Shown piece by piece: positions 7,166 through 14,263 of a stretch of 18,107 nucleotides of DNA (positions are counted from its first letter, which is position 1; each line of letters begins with the position of its first letter). The notes beneath the pieces were generated by a model. The model had not been told where the DNA came from and made no database searches. It worked only from the letters and a program-made list of their open reading frames with translations. The position numbers and the translations under genes are program-made. Source of the DNA: Patescibacteria group bacterium (GTDB taxonomy: Bacteria; Patescibacteriota; Microgenomatia; Daviesbacterales; UBA10151); the NCBI GenBank assembly GCA_018817205.1, contig JAHIUE010000011.1:1-18107 (forward strand), given 5' to 3'.

Positions 7166-7790
7166 ACTTTTTTATAAGCAAAAATTCTGCCTGGGGTTTT
7201 TCCAAGAAGCCGGATTTGATTTTAAAATCTATTTCCAGAATATCTTTATAAAGTCTTTGAATTTTCTCCAGATCGAAACGAGTTCTTTGCTTGGCTAATT
7301 TTCTTTTGACAAAATCCGGGGCGTTTGACGGAGTTGCTACTAAATTCCGCAATAAATAAAAAACCATGATTATTAAATAGTGAACATCAAAATTTCCTGC
7401 CTTTAATTTATTTATCTCCAAAAAAGCTTTCGTATTTCCTTCTGCCAAAAGATCCAAAAAGGGAAATGCTGAAACTTCTCTTGCCTCGGGGAAAAAACCG
7501 ACTTCAAATCCCGGCCATTTCTTGACATCCACTTCATGATCAAACCAGAGAACAAGGGACAAGGGGCAAGGGGAAAGCGGAAAGTCAAAAACAAAATCAG
7601 GAGGATTTTCCAGAACAATTAGTTGCTGCTCTGGAAAAAGGGATCCAGTAGATAAACCACCCAATATTGTCTGTAAATCTATCCCTTCTTCGTATACCAT
7701 CACATTATTGGGATCAAATTTTTGTTTGATCTCTAAAAGCTTTTTTCTGGAAACGCTAATTGCGGGTCCGTGCAGAAGCTGTAGCATCAT
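7143..7790 (-). CDS. holA: DNA polymerase III delta-subunit-like protein (HolA), short form
   Basis: The delta subunit opens the beta sliding clamp as part of the clamp loader. At 215 residues this is far shorter than the usual 330-340. The N-terminus (LQLLHGPAISVSRKKLLEIKQKF) resembles the LLYG start of HolA, and the C-terminal third (VKRKLAKQRTRFDLEKIQRLYKDILEIDFKIKSG) matches the helical collar domain, with its typical final helix ending in LLIKKFIA. The middle AAA+ domain is much reduced. It overlaps the upstream LCP gene by 35 bp, and the conserved LLHG lies inside that overlap, so the start is credible. Residues 69-80 derive from a heptamer repeat tract. A divergent, shortened HolA is the best reading. 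Confidence 0.65.
   Translation of the reverse strand: MMLQLLHGPAISVSRKKLLEIKQKFDPNNVMVYEEGIDLQTILGGLSTGSLFPEQQLIVLENPPDFVFDFPLSPCPLSLVLWFDHEVDVKKWPGFEVGFFPEAREVSAFPFLDLLAEGNTKAFLEINKLKAGNFDVHYLIIMVFYLLRNLVATPSNAPDFVKRKLAKQRTRFDLEKIQRLYKDILEIDFKIKSGFLEKPQAEFLLIKKFIATGRS
7552..7586. repeat. Heptamer tandem repeat inside holA
   Basis: Three near-identical 7-bp units on the plus strand (ACAAGGG, ACAAGGG, GCAAGGG) are followed in the same phase by two degenerate units. It encodes the FPLSPCPLSLV stretch of the HolA-like protein (about residues 69-80). It is much more G-rich on this strand than its surroundings. Confidence 0.65.
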
Positions 7791-9006
7791 ATTCTGTTAT
7801 CTCTCCAGTAAGTATCTTTTTAACATATCCTTGTACGATAGAAAAGTCATCATCTTGCGAGACAAGGACATAGGCCCCGCCATATTCATCCCTCGGAGGA
7901 TTAATAAGCAATGAAGTTCTTCCGTTTGGCAAATCTGATTTCTTTGAATCATCTAAAACAAAAGTGTGTATTTCCTTTGTATCTTTAGATAATTTATAAA
8001 ACTCAGGCGCATCTTTTACAGGAGTATCGGTATCAATGCTTTTGCCGAGTAATGCAATAAGCTCCGCAACTTTTTGCGGGTTTGCCAAAGTTTCCAAAGA
8101 CAACAGCTTATTCCTTACCGCCTCAATCACCTTTTGCTGTCTTTTTGATCTGGCAAAATCCGATCCTTCACCGTTTGTGCCATGTCTTGAGCGAACAAAT
8201 GCCAAAGCGACCGCCCCGCTCATTTTTGTCTCACCTTTATCAAATTTTATGTGCTCGTACCTGCAGCTAAAATATTCTATTCCTTTATCTTCCTCTGCCG
8301 AATCTGTAGCAATTTGCCCATCGGCAGTTATTAAAACTTTTCTTTTACCCGGTTCTATATTTAATTTTGTTGCTTCTTCTTCATTAAAATCCATTTCTTC
8401 CTCTTGATTCCCGCATAGGTCATTCTCCTTTCCTTGAATGGGATATAGATAATCATCAAATGACTTATCAACCACCACTTTTATCCCATCTATTGCATCA
8501 ATTGCCTGCACAAATCCCCTAAAATCCACTCTTAAACCATAGTGAATTGGTATTCCTAAAACATTCCCGAAAACTGTTTCGGCAAGATTTAATCCGTTAC
8601 CCTGCCCAAGTCCGATTTGATAAACGGCATTTGCTTTACTCGCGAGGGAAGGTAGCCACAAATCCCGAGGTATGGAAAATAGATACACTTGATCAGTTTT
8701 TAAATCATACGAAGCAACCATAATGGTATCGGTTAAACTTGCCCCGTCATGGGTGCCGCCGGCAATGCCTAAAAACAATATATTAACCCGCCCATTAGTT
8801 GATTCAAGGGAAGTTCCGGACAAAATGCTGGTGACATAAGAACTGGTGCCTGATGCAGTAATCAGAAAAATAGCCAGCGCCATCAAAATCCCGATAACTA
8901 TTACCAGAGGCGCGAGTTTCTTGATCGTGCCTTTAACTCTTCTAACTTTAAAGGGGTTATCTTTTTCGCTTTTACCTAACCTTAAAGGTCTTAAACTGTT
9001 CTGCAT
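7756..9006 (-). CDS. LytR-CpsA-Psr (LCP) family cell-wall glycopolymer ligase
   Basis: LCP proteins transfer lipid-linked glycopolymers onto peptidoglycan outside the membrane. This 416-residue protein has a basic cytoplasmic N-terminus, one membrane helix (about 31-51) and the LCP domain: NILFLGIAG, LTDTIMVASYD, FSIPRDLWL, and the late FVRSRHGTNGEGSDFARSKRQQKVIEA block with the Arg residues that bind the pyrophosphate head. An acidic insertion of roughly 50 residues (GNQEEEMDFNEEEATK through EEDKGIE) interrupts the domain between DDYLYPI and YFSCRYEH. A C-terminal region with NPPRDEYGGAYVLVSQDDDFS follows. It overlaps tpiA by 16 bp and holA by 35 bp, indicating one transcription unit. Confidence 0.92.
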   Translation of the reverse strand: MQNSLRPLRLGKSEKDNPFKVRRVKGTIKKLAPLVIVIGILMALAIFLITASGTSSYVTSILSGTSLESTNGRVNILFLGIAGGTHDGASLTDTIMVASYDLKTDQVYLFSIPRDLWLPSLASKANAVYQIGLGQGNGLNLAETVFGNVLGIPIHYGLRVDFRGFVQAIDAIDGIKVVVDKSFDDYLYPIQGKENDLCGNQEEEMDFNEEEATKLNIEPGKRKVLITADGQIATDSAEEDKGIEYFSCRYEHIKFDKGETKMSGAVALAFVRSRHGTNGEGSDFARSKRQQKVIEAVRNKLLSLETLANPQKVAELIALLGKSIDTDTPVKDAPEFYKLSKDTKEIHTFVLDDSKKSDLPNGRTSLLINPPRDEYGGAYVLVSQDDDFSIVQGYVKKILTGEITEYDATASARTRN

Positions 9007-9653
9007 ATTTTAATAAATTCTTGAGCATCCAAAGAAGCATTTCCCACCAGCACTCCCGAGATAGCTTCTTGAGTTATGAAACTCTTAACATTGCCGGAGT
9101 TAACACTACCTCCATATATGATTTTAAGATCGGAATCAATTCTTTGTTTGAAAAGATTTGCCATTCTGTTGACATTTTCAGGAGTGTCCGAATTGCCGCT
9201 ACCTATGGCAAAAATTGGCTCGTAAGCCACTAATTTACAACCCTCTGGTACCGGAGTTTCTTCTCCTTGCACACAAACCAGTGGAATTATTTTATTTGCC
9301 AGTGTCTGCTCCACCTTTTTGGCAATTATTTCATCTGTTTCCCCAAAATTTTTTCTTCTTTCGGAATGACCTAAGATTGCCAAATCAACAAAAGAACTTA
9401 AAAGCTCTGCCGGTTCTTCTCCGGTATAAGCACCCAATCCAAATGGCGACAAATCCTGCGCTCCCAGCATCAAAGGGAAACCCCCTACCTCTATTGCTTT
9501 TTTGACTTCCGAGAGAGCGTTAAAAGCAGGGCAAACTACAACTTTTAAATTATCCGCTTTTGGAATTTGGGGACCAACTTTAGATATCCAATCTAAAGCT
9601 TCAGCAATAGTTTTGTTAGATTTCCAATTAGCAATTACCCAAATATTCTTCAT
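8991..9653 (-). CDS. tpiA: Triosephosphate isomerase
   Basis: Interconverts dihydroxyacetone phosphate and glyceraldehyde 3-phosphate in glycolysis. The catalytic set is complete: N9 and K11 in IANWKSN, H96 in LGHSERR, and E145 in AYEPIFAIGSG, with the phosphate-binding YGGSVN loop and GVLVGNASLD near the end. At 220 residues it is about 30 shorter than common bacterial TpiA; the missing part lies after CVQGE, where the usual long helical segment before AYEP is reduced. It follows trxA by 37 bp and overlaps the LCP gene, so it is probably transcribed from the trxA promoter. Confidence 0.95.
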   Translation of the reverse strand: MKNIWVIANWKSNKTIAEALDWISKVGPQIPKADNLKVVVCPAFNALSEVKKAIEVGGFPLMLGAQDLSPFGLGAYTGEEPAELLSSFVDLAILGHSERRKNFGETDEIIAKKVEQTLANKIIPLVCVQGEETPVPEGCKLVAYEPIFAIGSGNSDTPENVNRMANLFKQRIDSDLKIIYGGSVNSGNVKSFITQEAISGVLVGNASLDAQEFIKICRTV

Positions 9654-9690
9654 TATTTATCCAAGTTTATCATGAAATCAGACATAACTT

Positions 9691-9945
9691 CTACTGAAGT
9701 AGTTTTAGAAGATCTGTTTTTGAAGTAACACCGATTTTGCGACCTATTTCCTTACCGTCTTTTAAAACAACATAAGTCGGGATACTCATCACTCCATATT
9801 CCGAAGCTTTAGCCTGGTTTTCATCAACATTAATTTTTTCTATTTCAATTTTGCCCTTAAGTTCTTTCTCGAGTTCCTTGATAACCGATTCCATCATCTT
9901 ACACGGCCCGCACCAAGCGGCATAAAAATCCAGAAGTTTTATCAT
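9691..9945 (-). CDS. trxA: Thioredoxin-like protein
   Basis: 84 residues with an intact WCGPC active site (residues 11-15), the following KMMESVIKELEKEL helix, the IEKINVDEN strand, and the cis-proline in MSIPTYVVLKDGKE. It should act as a cytoplasmic thiol-disulfide reductant. It lacks the first strand and helix of full-length thioredoxin (about 105 residues), starting directly at the strand before the active site; this minimal form is known in several bacteria and archaea. It is the first gene of a minus-strand unit with tpiA, LCP and holA. Confidence 0.9.
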   Translation of the reverse strand: MIKLLDFYAAWCGPCKMMESVIKELEKELKGKIEIEKINVDENQAKASEYGVMSIPTYVVLKDGKEIGRKIGVTSKTDLLKLLQ

Positions 9946-9955
9946 ATGGACTAAA

Positions 9956-9984
9956 ATCTTAACAGCACATTGAAATATTGTCCA
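9956..9984 (-). promoter_or_regulatory. Probable trxA-tpiA operon promoter
   Basis: Minus-strand TGGACA (979-984 of this kilobase, i.e. 9979-9984), a 17-bp spacer and TAAGAT (9956-9961), ten bases before the trxA ATG. The -35 lies directly behind the stop codon of the upstream gene ending at 9988. The predicted leader is about three to four bases. Confidence 0.45.
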
Positions 9985-9987
9985 GAG

Positions 9988-10809
9988 TTACTTACTTTCT
10001 CCCATTAATTGCTTTCTCAATTCTTCGCATTGTGGATAAAAATCTTCCCATGTCATAGGTCGAAGCATCACATTACCTCCAGCATTAAATCTTCTCTTAG
10101 AACCTACAACGCCATGCCTCAGCAAACATACTACGAACAATCTCTTATAAGCCTCTAGGTACTCTTGACTACGTTTCTCAGCACAAAATATGGCTCGACA
10201 AGCTAATGTTTCAAGAGGTTTTATAATTTTCCCTCTCAAAAGTTCTTCTGTTGTTGCTTGTTTAATATCTTCTCTTTGCTCGCTCAATTTTTGATCAAAA
10301 CTTCTTTGTAAAGACCTTGACCATGATGAAGACAAGTATATTTCTGATTGTATATCACCCAACCAATATAAAAATTGTTCTCCGTCAAGTAGAGAAAGAG
10401 GAGTCAGTGGTATCCTACGGACAATAGTCAAACTAGGATCTTCATATTCATATTTTAAGACTCCATCTTCAATCTCCCATCGCCTAGTCGGCAAAGCTGA
10501 TAAACTATCAAGACATTCTTTTCTTATACAAGCGACTGCTAACGGAATACCTTGTAGCCTTGAATCAAAAGGCCATTCTTCGGGAAACCAAGTTATATTA
10601 GGAGATCCCGCCATTCTATCCCATGGATCGATATACCCACGGGCGGGATCTCTCAAGGCAAACCTCCAGTAAGATTCCCCGACAGCATAATGTATCCCAT
10701 CTTTCCCCCTATGATCTACTCCCACAGCCCTCATGATCTGAAACTCCGCCCCAGGAATGATCGGAGGAGTACATCCAATTATTGCATCACATTTAAATTC
10801 TTTCGCCAT
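9988..10809 (-). CDS. Unrecognised protein in operon with an NrtR-like regulator
   Basis: 273 residues matching no family I know. It appears soluble: no signal peptide or membrane helix. It is rich in Trp, Arg and Pro in its first half, with segments such as CTPPIIPGAEFQIMRAVGVD, GESYWRFALRDPARGYIDP and NITWFPEEWPFDSR. The second half is helical and charged (FDQKLSEQREDIKQATTEELL, then EYLEAYKRLFVVCLLRHGVVGSKRRFNAGGN). It starts one base after the stop of the NrtR-like gene, so the two are almost certainly co-transcribed and it is the likely regulated function. By analogy with other NrtR-type operons it could act in NAD, ADP-ribose or nucleotide metabolism, but nothing in the sequence proves that. 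Confidence 0.75.
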   Translation of the reverse strand: MAKEFKCDAIIGCTPPIIPGAEFQIMRAVGVDHRGKDGIHYAVGESYWRFALRDPARGYIDPWDRMAGSPNITWFPEEWPFDSRLQGIPLAVACIRKECLDSLSALPTRRWEIEDGVLKYEYEDPSLTIVRRIPLTPLSLLDGEQFLYWLGDIQSEIYLSSSWSRSLQRSFDQKLSEQREDIKQATTEELLRGKIIKPLETLACRAIFCAEKRSQEYLEAYKRLFVVCLLRHGVVGSKRRFNAGGNVMLRPMTWEDFYPQCEELRKQLMGESK

Positions 10810-10810
10810 A

Positions 10811-11500
10811 TTAAATTAAAGATATTCCTTCCTTTTTAAATTGATAAAGCATAGCTGGCCTATGCGCTCCTTTTTTTTCCATTTCTCCTGTCTTTTTTAA
10901 TATTCCTAAAGATAAAATCTTGGTTCTAAAGTTTCTCTTATTCAAACTCTTCTCCAAAACTATTTCATAAGCTTTTTGAAGCTCACTTAACCTAAATTTC
11001 TTCGGTAAAAAACCCGCCACTATAGTAGTATTGGTGGCTTTGTTTTGAAGTCTTTGGCAACCATATTTAATAATCTCTTTATTATCAAAAGCCATGACAG
11101 GTAATTTTTGAACTGGAAACCATTGAAGATTACTTTCTTTAATTTTTCCATTAGGGACCAAAAGTAGATAGATTATTGTTAAAACTTTTTTTCCTATTTT
11201 TTTATCTGGATCACCATATAAATAAAGTTGTTCTAAATAAGCTCTAGTACTACCAAAAATTTCTTGCAATTTACTTTGGGCAGTTTCTTCTAAGGTTTTT
11301 CCATAATCCAAAAATTTTCCGAGAATAACCCATTTCCTTTCCTCCGGAGAAGCAGTTCTTTTTTCTAAAAGAATTTTCAAGCGATCCTCTTGGATAGTAA
11401 AAATTAGGGTAGCCACATTTAGAACATACCAACCTATCCCTTTTTGGCGATCCTTGAGTATTTGCTCTTGGCTCGGTATATCACTAGATAATTTATTCAT
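10811..11500 (-). CDS. NrtR-like transcriptional regulator (degenerate Nudix domain plus winged helix)
   Basis: 229 residues from the ATG at 11500. An upstream in-frame TTG at 11518 would lie at or before the predicted transcription start, so it is rejected. Residues 24-150 form a Nudix fold; the Nudix box (G61 to G83) has lost its metal ligands: the usual RE pair is SK (76-77) and the usual EE pair is EI (80-81). Residues about 165-222 form a winged helix with the NrtR pattern FRLSELQKAYEIVLEKSLNKR and HRPAMLYQF. NrtR proteins repress NAD or sugar genes and sense ADP-ribose-like ligands through an inactive Nudix pocket. A perfect palindrome lies over this gene's own start, suggesting autoregulation of it and the downstream gene. 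Confidence 0.85.
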   Translation of the reverse strand: MNKLSSDIPSQEQILKDRQKGIGWYVLNVATLIFTIQEDRLKILLEKRTASPEERKWVILGKFLDYGKTLEETAQSKLQEIFGSTRAYLEQLYLYGDPDKKIGKKVLTIIYLLLVPNGKIKESNLQWFPVQKLPVMAFDNKEIIKYGCQRLQNKATNTTIVAGFLPKKFRLSELQKAYEIVLEKSLNKRNFRTKILSLGILKKTGEMEKKGAHRPAMLYQFKKEGISLI

Positions 11501-11527
11501 ACTTAGTTTAAGAAACAAACTAAGTAT
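11499..11527. promoter_or_regulatory. 29-bp perfect palindrome, probable NrtR-like operator
   Basis: Arms ATACTTAGTTT (11499-11509) and AAACTAAGTAT (11517-11527) are exact reverse complements around a 7-bp centre. The palindrome runs from the -10 box through the predicted transcription start into the first two bases of the ATG. This is where a repressor would block initiation. The arm content (TTAGT) is generally like other NrtR sites, but I cannot verify the match. Confidence 0.7.
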
Positions 11528-11550
11528 ACTGCTAATTTTCTATTTGTCAA
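11523..11550 (-). promoter_or_regulatory. Promoter of the NrtR-like operon
   Basis: Minus-strand consensus -35 TTGACA (11545-11550), a 16-bp spacer and -10 TATACT (11523-11528). Predicted initiation is near 11516, about 16 bases before the ATG at 11500. The -10 overlaps the palindrome arm. Confidence 0.72.
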
Positions 11551-11556
11551 GAGAGC

Positions 11557-11565
11557 TGATATACT
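11557..11565 (+). promoter_or_regulatory. Probable uvrD/pcrA promoter, extended -10
   Basis: TGA followed by TATACT (11560-11565) makes an extended -10, 11 bases before the helicase ATG; predicted leader about four to five bases. A TTGTCA at 11544-11549 is too close (10 bp) to serve as its -35 and belongs to the opposing promoter. The two divergent promoters overlap. Confidence 0.45.
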
Positions 11566-11576
11566 AAACTCCGTTT

Positions 11577-13505
11577 ATGCCCTCACTTTTAGATGATTTG
11601 AATCCCACCCAGCAATTGGCAGTTAAGGCCACCGAAGGACCTTGTTTGATTCTAGCCGGTGCAGGAAGTGGTAAAACCAGGGTTTTGACTTACCGGGTTG
11701 CATACCTGATTTCCGAAAAGAAAATCCCCCCTGAAAATATTCTTTGTTTAACTTTTACCAATAAAGCTGCGGGAGAAATGACTGAACGAATCAAAAAATT
11801 ACTACGAACTACCAACTACGAACTACAAACTACTCCTGTCATGGGTACTTTCCATTCTTTCTGCGCTAAAATTCTCCGCCGTGACGGTAAAGTTTTGGGC
11901 CTGCCGCCCCACTTTGCAATCTATGATGAAAGCGATGCCTTAGATGTAGTCAAACAAGCCATGGAAAATTTAAATATCCCTGTTAAAAACACTTCTCCTT
12001 ATTCTGTCCGGACCACCATCTCTAGTGCTAAAAATGAACTTATCTCATCTTTGGAATATCCTAAATATGCCAGAGGCTATTTTCAGGAAATCGTTGCCAA
12101 AATATATCTGGAATATCAAAAAATCTTGGAGAAAAATCACGCTTTGGATTTTGATGATTTGTTGCTTTACACAATCAGGCTATTCCAGCAAGATCCCGCG
12201 ATTTTAACAGGTTACCAGATCCAATTCCGCTATATCTTAATTGATGAATACCAGGATACCAACCCGGCCCAATATTTAATCAGCAAATATCTTGCAAACC
12301 GCCATAAAAATATTTGCGTAGTTGGGGACGCTTCCCAGTCAATTTATTCTTTTAGGGGGGCTGATTTTAGGAATATAGTTAATTTTCAAAAAGACTACCC
12401 TAATACCAAGGTTTTTAACCTTGAACAAAATTATAGATCTACCCAGAATATTTTAGACGCTGCCACAGCCATAATTTCCAAAAATCGCTCCCACCCAATC
12501 TTAAAACTTTGGACCCAAAAGGATGGCGGAGAAAAAATCGAAATAGCCCAAGTAAGAAACGAGATAGAAGAAGCAAATTTTATTATAAATAAAATAGTTC
12601 AGAGTTCAGAATTTAGAGTTCAAAATGCAAAACAAAAAATTCATAACTCTACACTCTGTACTCTTAACTCGTTTGCTATTCTTTATAGAACCAATGCTCA
12701 ATCAAGAGTTTTGGAAGAACAATTTTTAAAGGCCGGCATCCCTTATAAGTTAGTTGGCGGGGTTTCTTTTTATCAAAGAAAGGAAATAAAAGATGTCCTT
12801 TCCTACCTCCGGCTTTTGCAAAACCCCAATGATTCCGTGTCTTTAAAACGGGCTGAAAAAATCGGCAAAGGAAGGCTTGGTAAAACCATGGAGCTTTACA
12901 GCGAAGTTTTCTCCCAGCTGGATAAATATTCTACCCATGACCTGTTGGATCTCGTCCTTGCAAGAACCGGATATCTTGAATATATTGATGACAAAACCGA
13001 AACAGGCAAGGCAAGGGTGGAAAATGTAAAGGAATTAAAATCCGTGGCAGAGCAATTTCCCGATTTAATAGACTTCTTAGAAAATGTGTCTTTGGTAGAA
13101 AATGGTTATATTCCAAACGATAAACGACAAACGATAAACGATAAACAAAATGCTGTAACTTTAATGACACTTCACAGTGCCAAAGGCCTGGAATTCCCGA
13201 CAGTCTTTATGGTTGGCATGGAAGAAGGTTTATTCCCTCATTCGCGTTCTATGCTTGATGCGGGGGAACTGGAAGAAGAAAGAAGACTTTGTTATGTTGG
13301 CATTACTCGGGCCAAGGAAAAATTATATTTGACTTATACAAGACAAAGATTATACTTTGGGCAAAGAAGCAGTAACTTGGTCTCCAGGTTTTTAACTGAC
13401 ATTCCGGAAAAATTGATAATCAGTAATAGTAATTTCAAAGACAGCGACAGCTTTGATAAGGATATATCAGATACTGCTGACAGCGAAGACTGGTTAAATG
13501 GATAA
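11577..13505 (+). CDS. UvrD/PcrA-type superfamily 1A DNA helicase
   Basis: An ATP-driven 3'-5' DNA helicase of repair and replication. All SF1A motifs are present: LNPTQQLAV (Q motif), AGAGSGKT (residues 27-34, Walker A), FTNKAAGEM (Ia), TFHSFC (Ib), LIDEYQDTN (II), GDASQSIYSFRGAD (III), LEQNYRS (IV), TLMTLHSAKGLEF and GMEEGLFPHSRS (V), and EEERRLCYVGITRAKEKLYL (VI). At 642 residues it is shorter than PcrA/UvrD (about 720-740) because 2B elements and the C-terminal tail are reduced. Three loops are encoded by heptamer repeat tracts (residues about 76-86, 340-365 and 514-525). It overlaps the 3D-domain gene by 8 bp. Confidence 0.95.
   Translation: MPSLLDDLNPTQQLAVKATEGPCLILAGAGSGKTRVLTYRVAYLISEKKIPPENILCLTFTNKAAGEMTERIKKLLRTTNYELQTTPVMGTFHSFCAKILRRDGKVLGLPPHFAIYDESDALDVVKQAMENLNIPVKNTSPYSVRTTISSAKNELISSLEYPKYARGYFQEIVAKIYLEYQKILEKNHALDFDDLLLYTIRLFQQDPAILTGYQIQFRYILIDEYQDTNPAQYLISKYLANRHKNICVVGDASQSIYSFRGADFRNIVNFQKDYPNTKVFNLEQNYRSTQNILDAATAIISKNRSHPILKLWTQKDGGEKIEIAQVRNEIEEANFIINKIVQSSEFRVQNAKQKIHNSTLCTLNSFAILYRTNAQSRVLEEQFLKAGIPYKLVGGVSFYQRKEIKDVLSYLRLLQNPNDSVSLKRAEKIGKGRLGKTMELYSEVFSQLDKYSTHDLLDLVLARTGYLEYIDDKTETGKARVENVKELKSVAEQFPDLIDFLENVSLVENGYIPNDKRQTINDKQNAVTLMTLHSAKGLEFPTVFMVGMEEGLFPHSRSMLDAGELEEERRLCYVGITRAKEKLYLTYTRQRLYFGQRSSNLVSRFLTDIPEKLIISNSNFKDSDSFDKDISDTADSEDWLNG
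11801..11835. repeat. Heptamer tandem repeat in uvrD, locus 1
   Basis: Five 7-bp units in phase, consensus ACTACGA (variants ACTACCA, ACTACAA, last unit ACTACTC). It encodes RTTNYELQTT (about residues 77-86), the linker between helicase motifs Ia and Ib where relatives differ in length. The frame is preserved. Confidence 0.75.
12596..12672. repeat. Inverted heptamer array in uvrD, locus 2 (11 x 7 bp)
   Basis: Eleven consecutive 7-bp units hold phase. The left units follow AGTTCAG, the centre is A-rich (AATGCAA, AACAAAA, AATTCAT), and the right units follow AACTCTA/AACTCGT, the reverse-complement family. Left and right halves can pair over about 27 bases with some mismatches. It encodes about 25 residues (VQSSEFRVQNAKQKI then HNSTLCTLNS) replacing the linker before the FAILYRTNAQSR strand. 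The consensus matches the lepA tract. Confidence 0.75.
13116..13150. repeat. Heptamer tandem repeat in uvrD, locus 3
   Basis: Four 7-bp units of consensus AACGATA (one is AACGACA), then AACAAAA in phase. It encodes NDKRQTI followed by NDKQ, a seven-residue peptide repeat expected from three heptamers (21 bp), directly before motif V (AVTLMTLHSAKG). Confidence 0.78.
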
Positions 13506-14187
13506 ATATCTAGGCATTATTTTAATTATCGCTTTGACAATATTTGCCAAAAGTCTTTGGCAAACTCCCGAGGTATTGGGAGAATCTTCAAACAAGCAGA
13601 TCTTGCCGGTTAACCAATCTGTCACTACCGAATCTTCTTTTACGGAAAAACTGCAGGAAGAAATCGAAGTGATCAGCAGAACAATTATTTACCAGGACGA
13701 TCCCGAAACCGAACTGGGTGAAGACAAAGTTTTGGAAGAAGGAGCAGACGGCAAGAAAATAAAGATATTCAAAATCACATATTCAAAAGACGGGGAAGAA
13801 TACGAAAGGGAGCTTCAATCCGTAGAAACCATCCCGGCCAAAGAGAAAAAAATTTTAAGAGGGACAAAAATTGTCTGGAGAGTTTTACAAACCCCTGATG
13901 GGGAAATCAAATATTGGAAAAAATTACGGGTCTGGGCCACTCATTATGATTCAAACTGTGATGGCTGCAATGAATGGACAGCCACCGGGATGCGGCAAGG
14001 AAAAGGAGTAATTGCTGTCGATCCTGCTATCATTAAACTTAGAAGTAAAGTCTACATACCTGGATATGGAACTGCCATTGCCGGTGATACAGGAGGGCGC
14101 ATCGAAGGAAATATCATAGATTTAGGTTTTGATGATGCCAAAACAGCCGGCTGGAGTGCAAAATTCATAGACATATATCTTTTATAA
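13498..14187 (+). CDS. Secreted G5-3D domain protein (probable cell-wall lytic or peptidoglycan-binding)
   Basis: 229 residues: a signal anchor at about 4-20, a G5-like domain at about 50-125 (EEIEVISRTIIYQDDPETELGEDKV, ending in VWRVLQTPDGE), and a 3D domain at about 140-229. The 3D signature is complete: ATGMRQGKGVIAVDP, SKVYIPGYGTAIAGDTGG, GNIIDLGF, with the three Asp residues that name the family; it resembles the double-psi barrel of MltA/RpfB/YabE-type proteins. The start overlaps the end of the helicase gene by 8 bp, so they are probably co-transcribed. Its last codons (14135-14187, AKTAGWSAKFIDIYLL) recur twice downstream as decayed copies. Confidence 0.85.
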   Translation: MDKYLGIILIIALTIFAKSLWQTPEVLGESSNKQILPVNQSVTTESSFTEKLQEEIEVISRTIIYQDDPETELGEDKVLEEGADGKKIKIFKITYSKDGEEYERELQSVETIPAKEKKILRGTKIVWRVLQTPDGEIKYWKKLRVWATHYDSNCDGCNEWTATGMRQGKGVIAVDPAIIKLRSKVYIPGYGTAIAGDTGGRIEGNIIDLGFDDAKTAGWSAKFIDIYLL

Positions 14188-14214
14188 GAATTTTGCACGA
14201 AGTACTGAACTACG

Positions 14215-14259
14215 GCGAAGTGCTGGACTGCGCGCTTCGTTGATATCTACTTATTATAA
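14215..14259 (+). pseudogene. Decayed copy of the 3D-domain gene's 3' end (copy 2)
   Basis: Reads A-K-C-W-T-A-R-F-V-D-I-Y-L-L-stop, aligning with the end of the 3D gene (AKTAGWSAKFIDIYLL-stop) with two codons missing, and with the stop at the same place. It is in the same frame as the 3D gene but separated from it by that gene's stop and one more stop. Base composition is more GC-rich (GCG CGC TTC) than the true gene end, so it is not a recent duplicate. An imperfect 18-bp direct repeat (14198-14215 and 14216-14233, 14 of 18 matching) lies over its start. Confidence 0.72.
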
Positions 14260-14263
14260 AAAC

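Noticed and set aside
11501..11518. TTG start at 11518 for the NrtR-like gene, adding six residues
   Set aside because: It lies at or upstream of the predicted transcription start and inside the palindrome; the ATG at 11500 fits the promoter.
12596..12672. Repeat array considered as a CRISPR
   Set aside because: Units are 7 bp, contiguous, without spacers, and lie inside a coding frame.
14216..14239. Hairpin with an 8-bp stem after the 3D-domain gene, considered as a terminator
   Set aside because: No T-rich run follows, and the sequence is better explained as part of the decayed gene-end copy ending at 14259.
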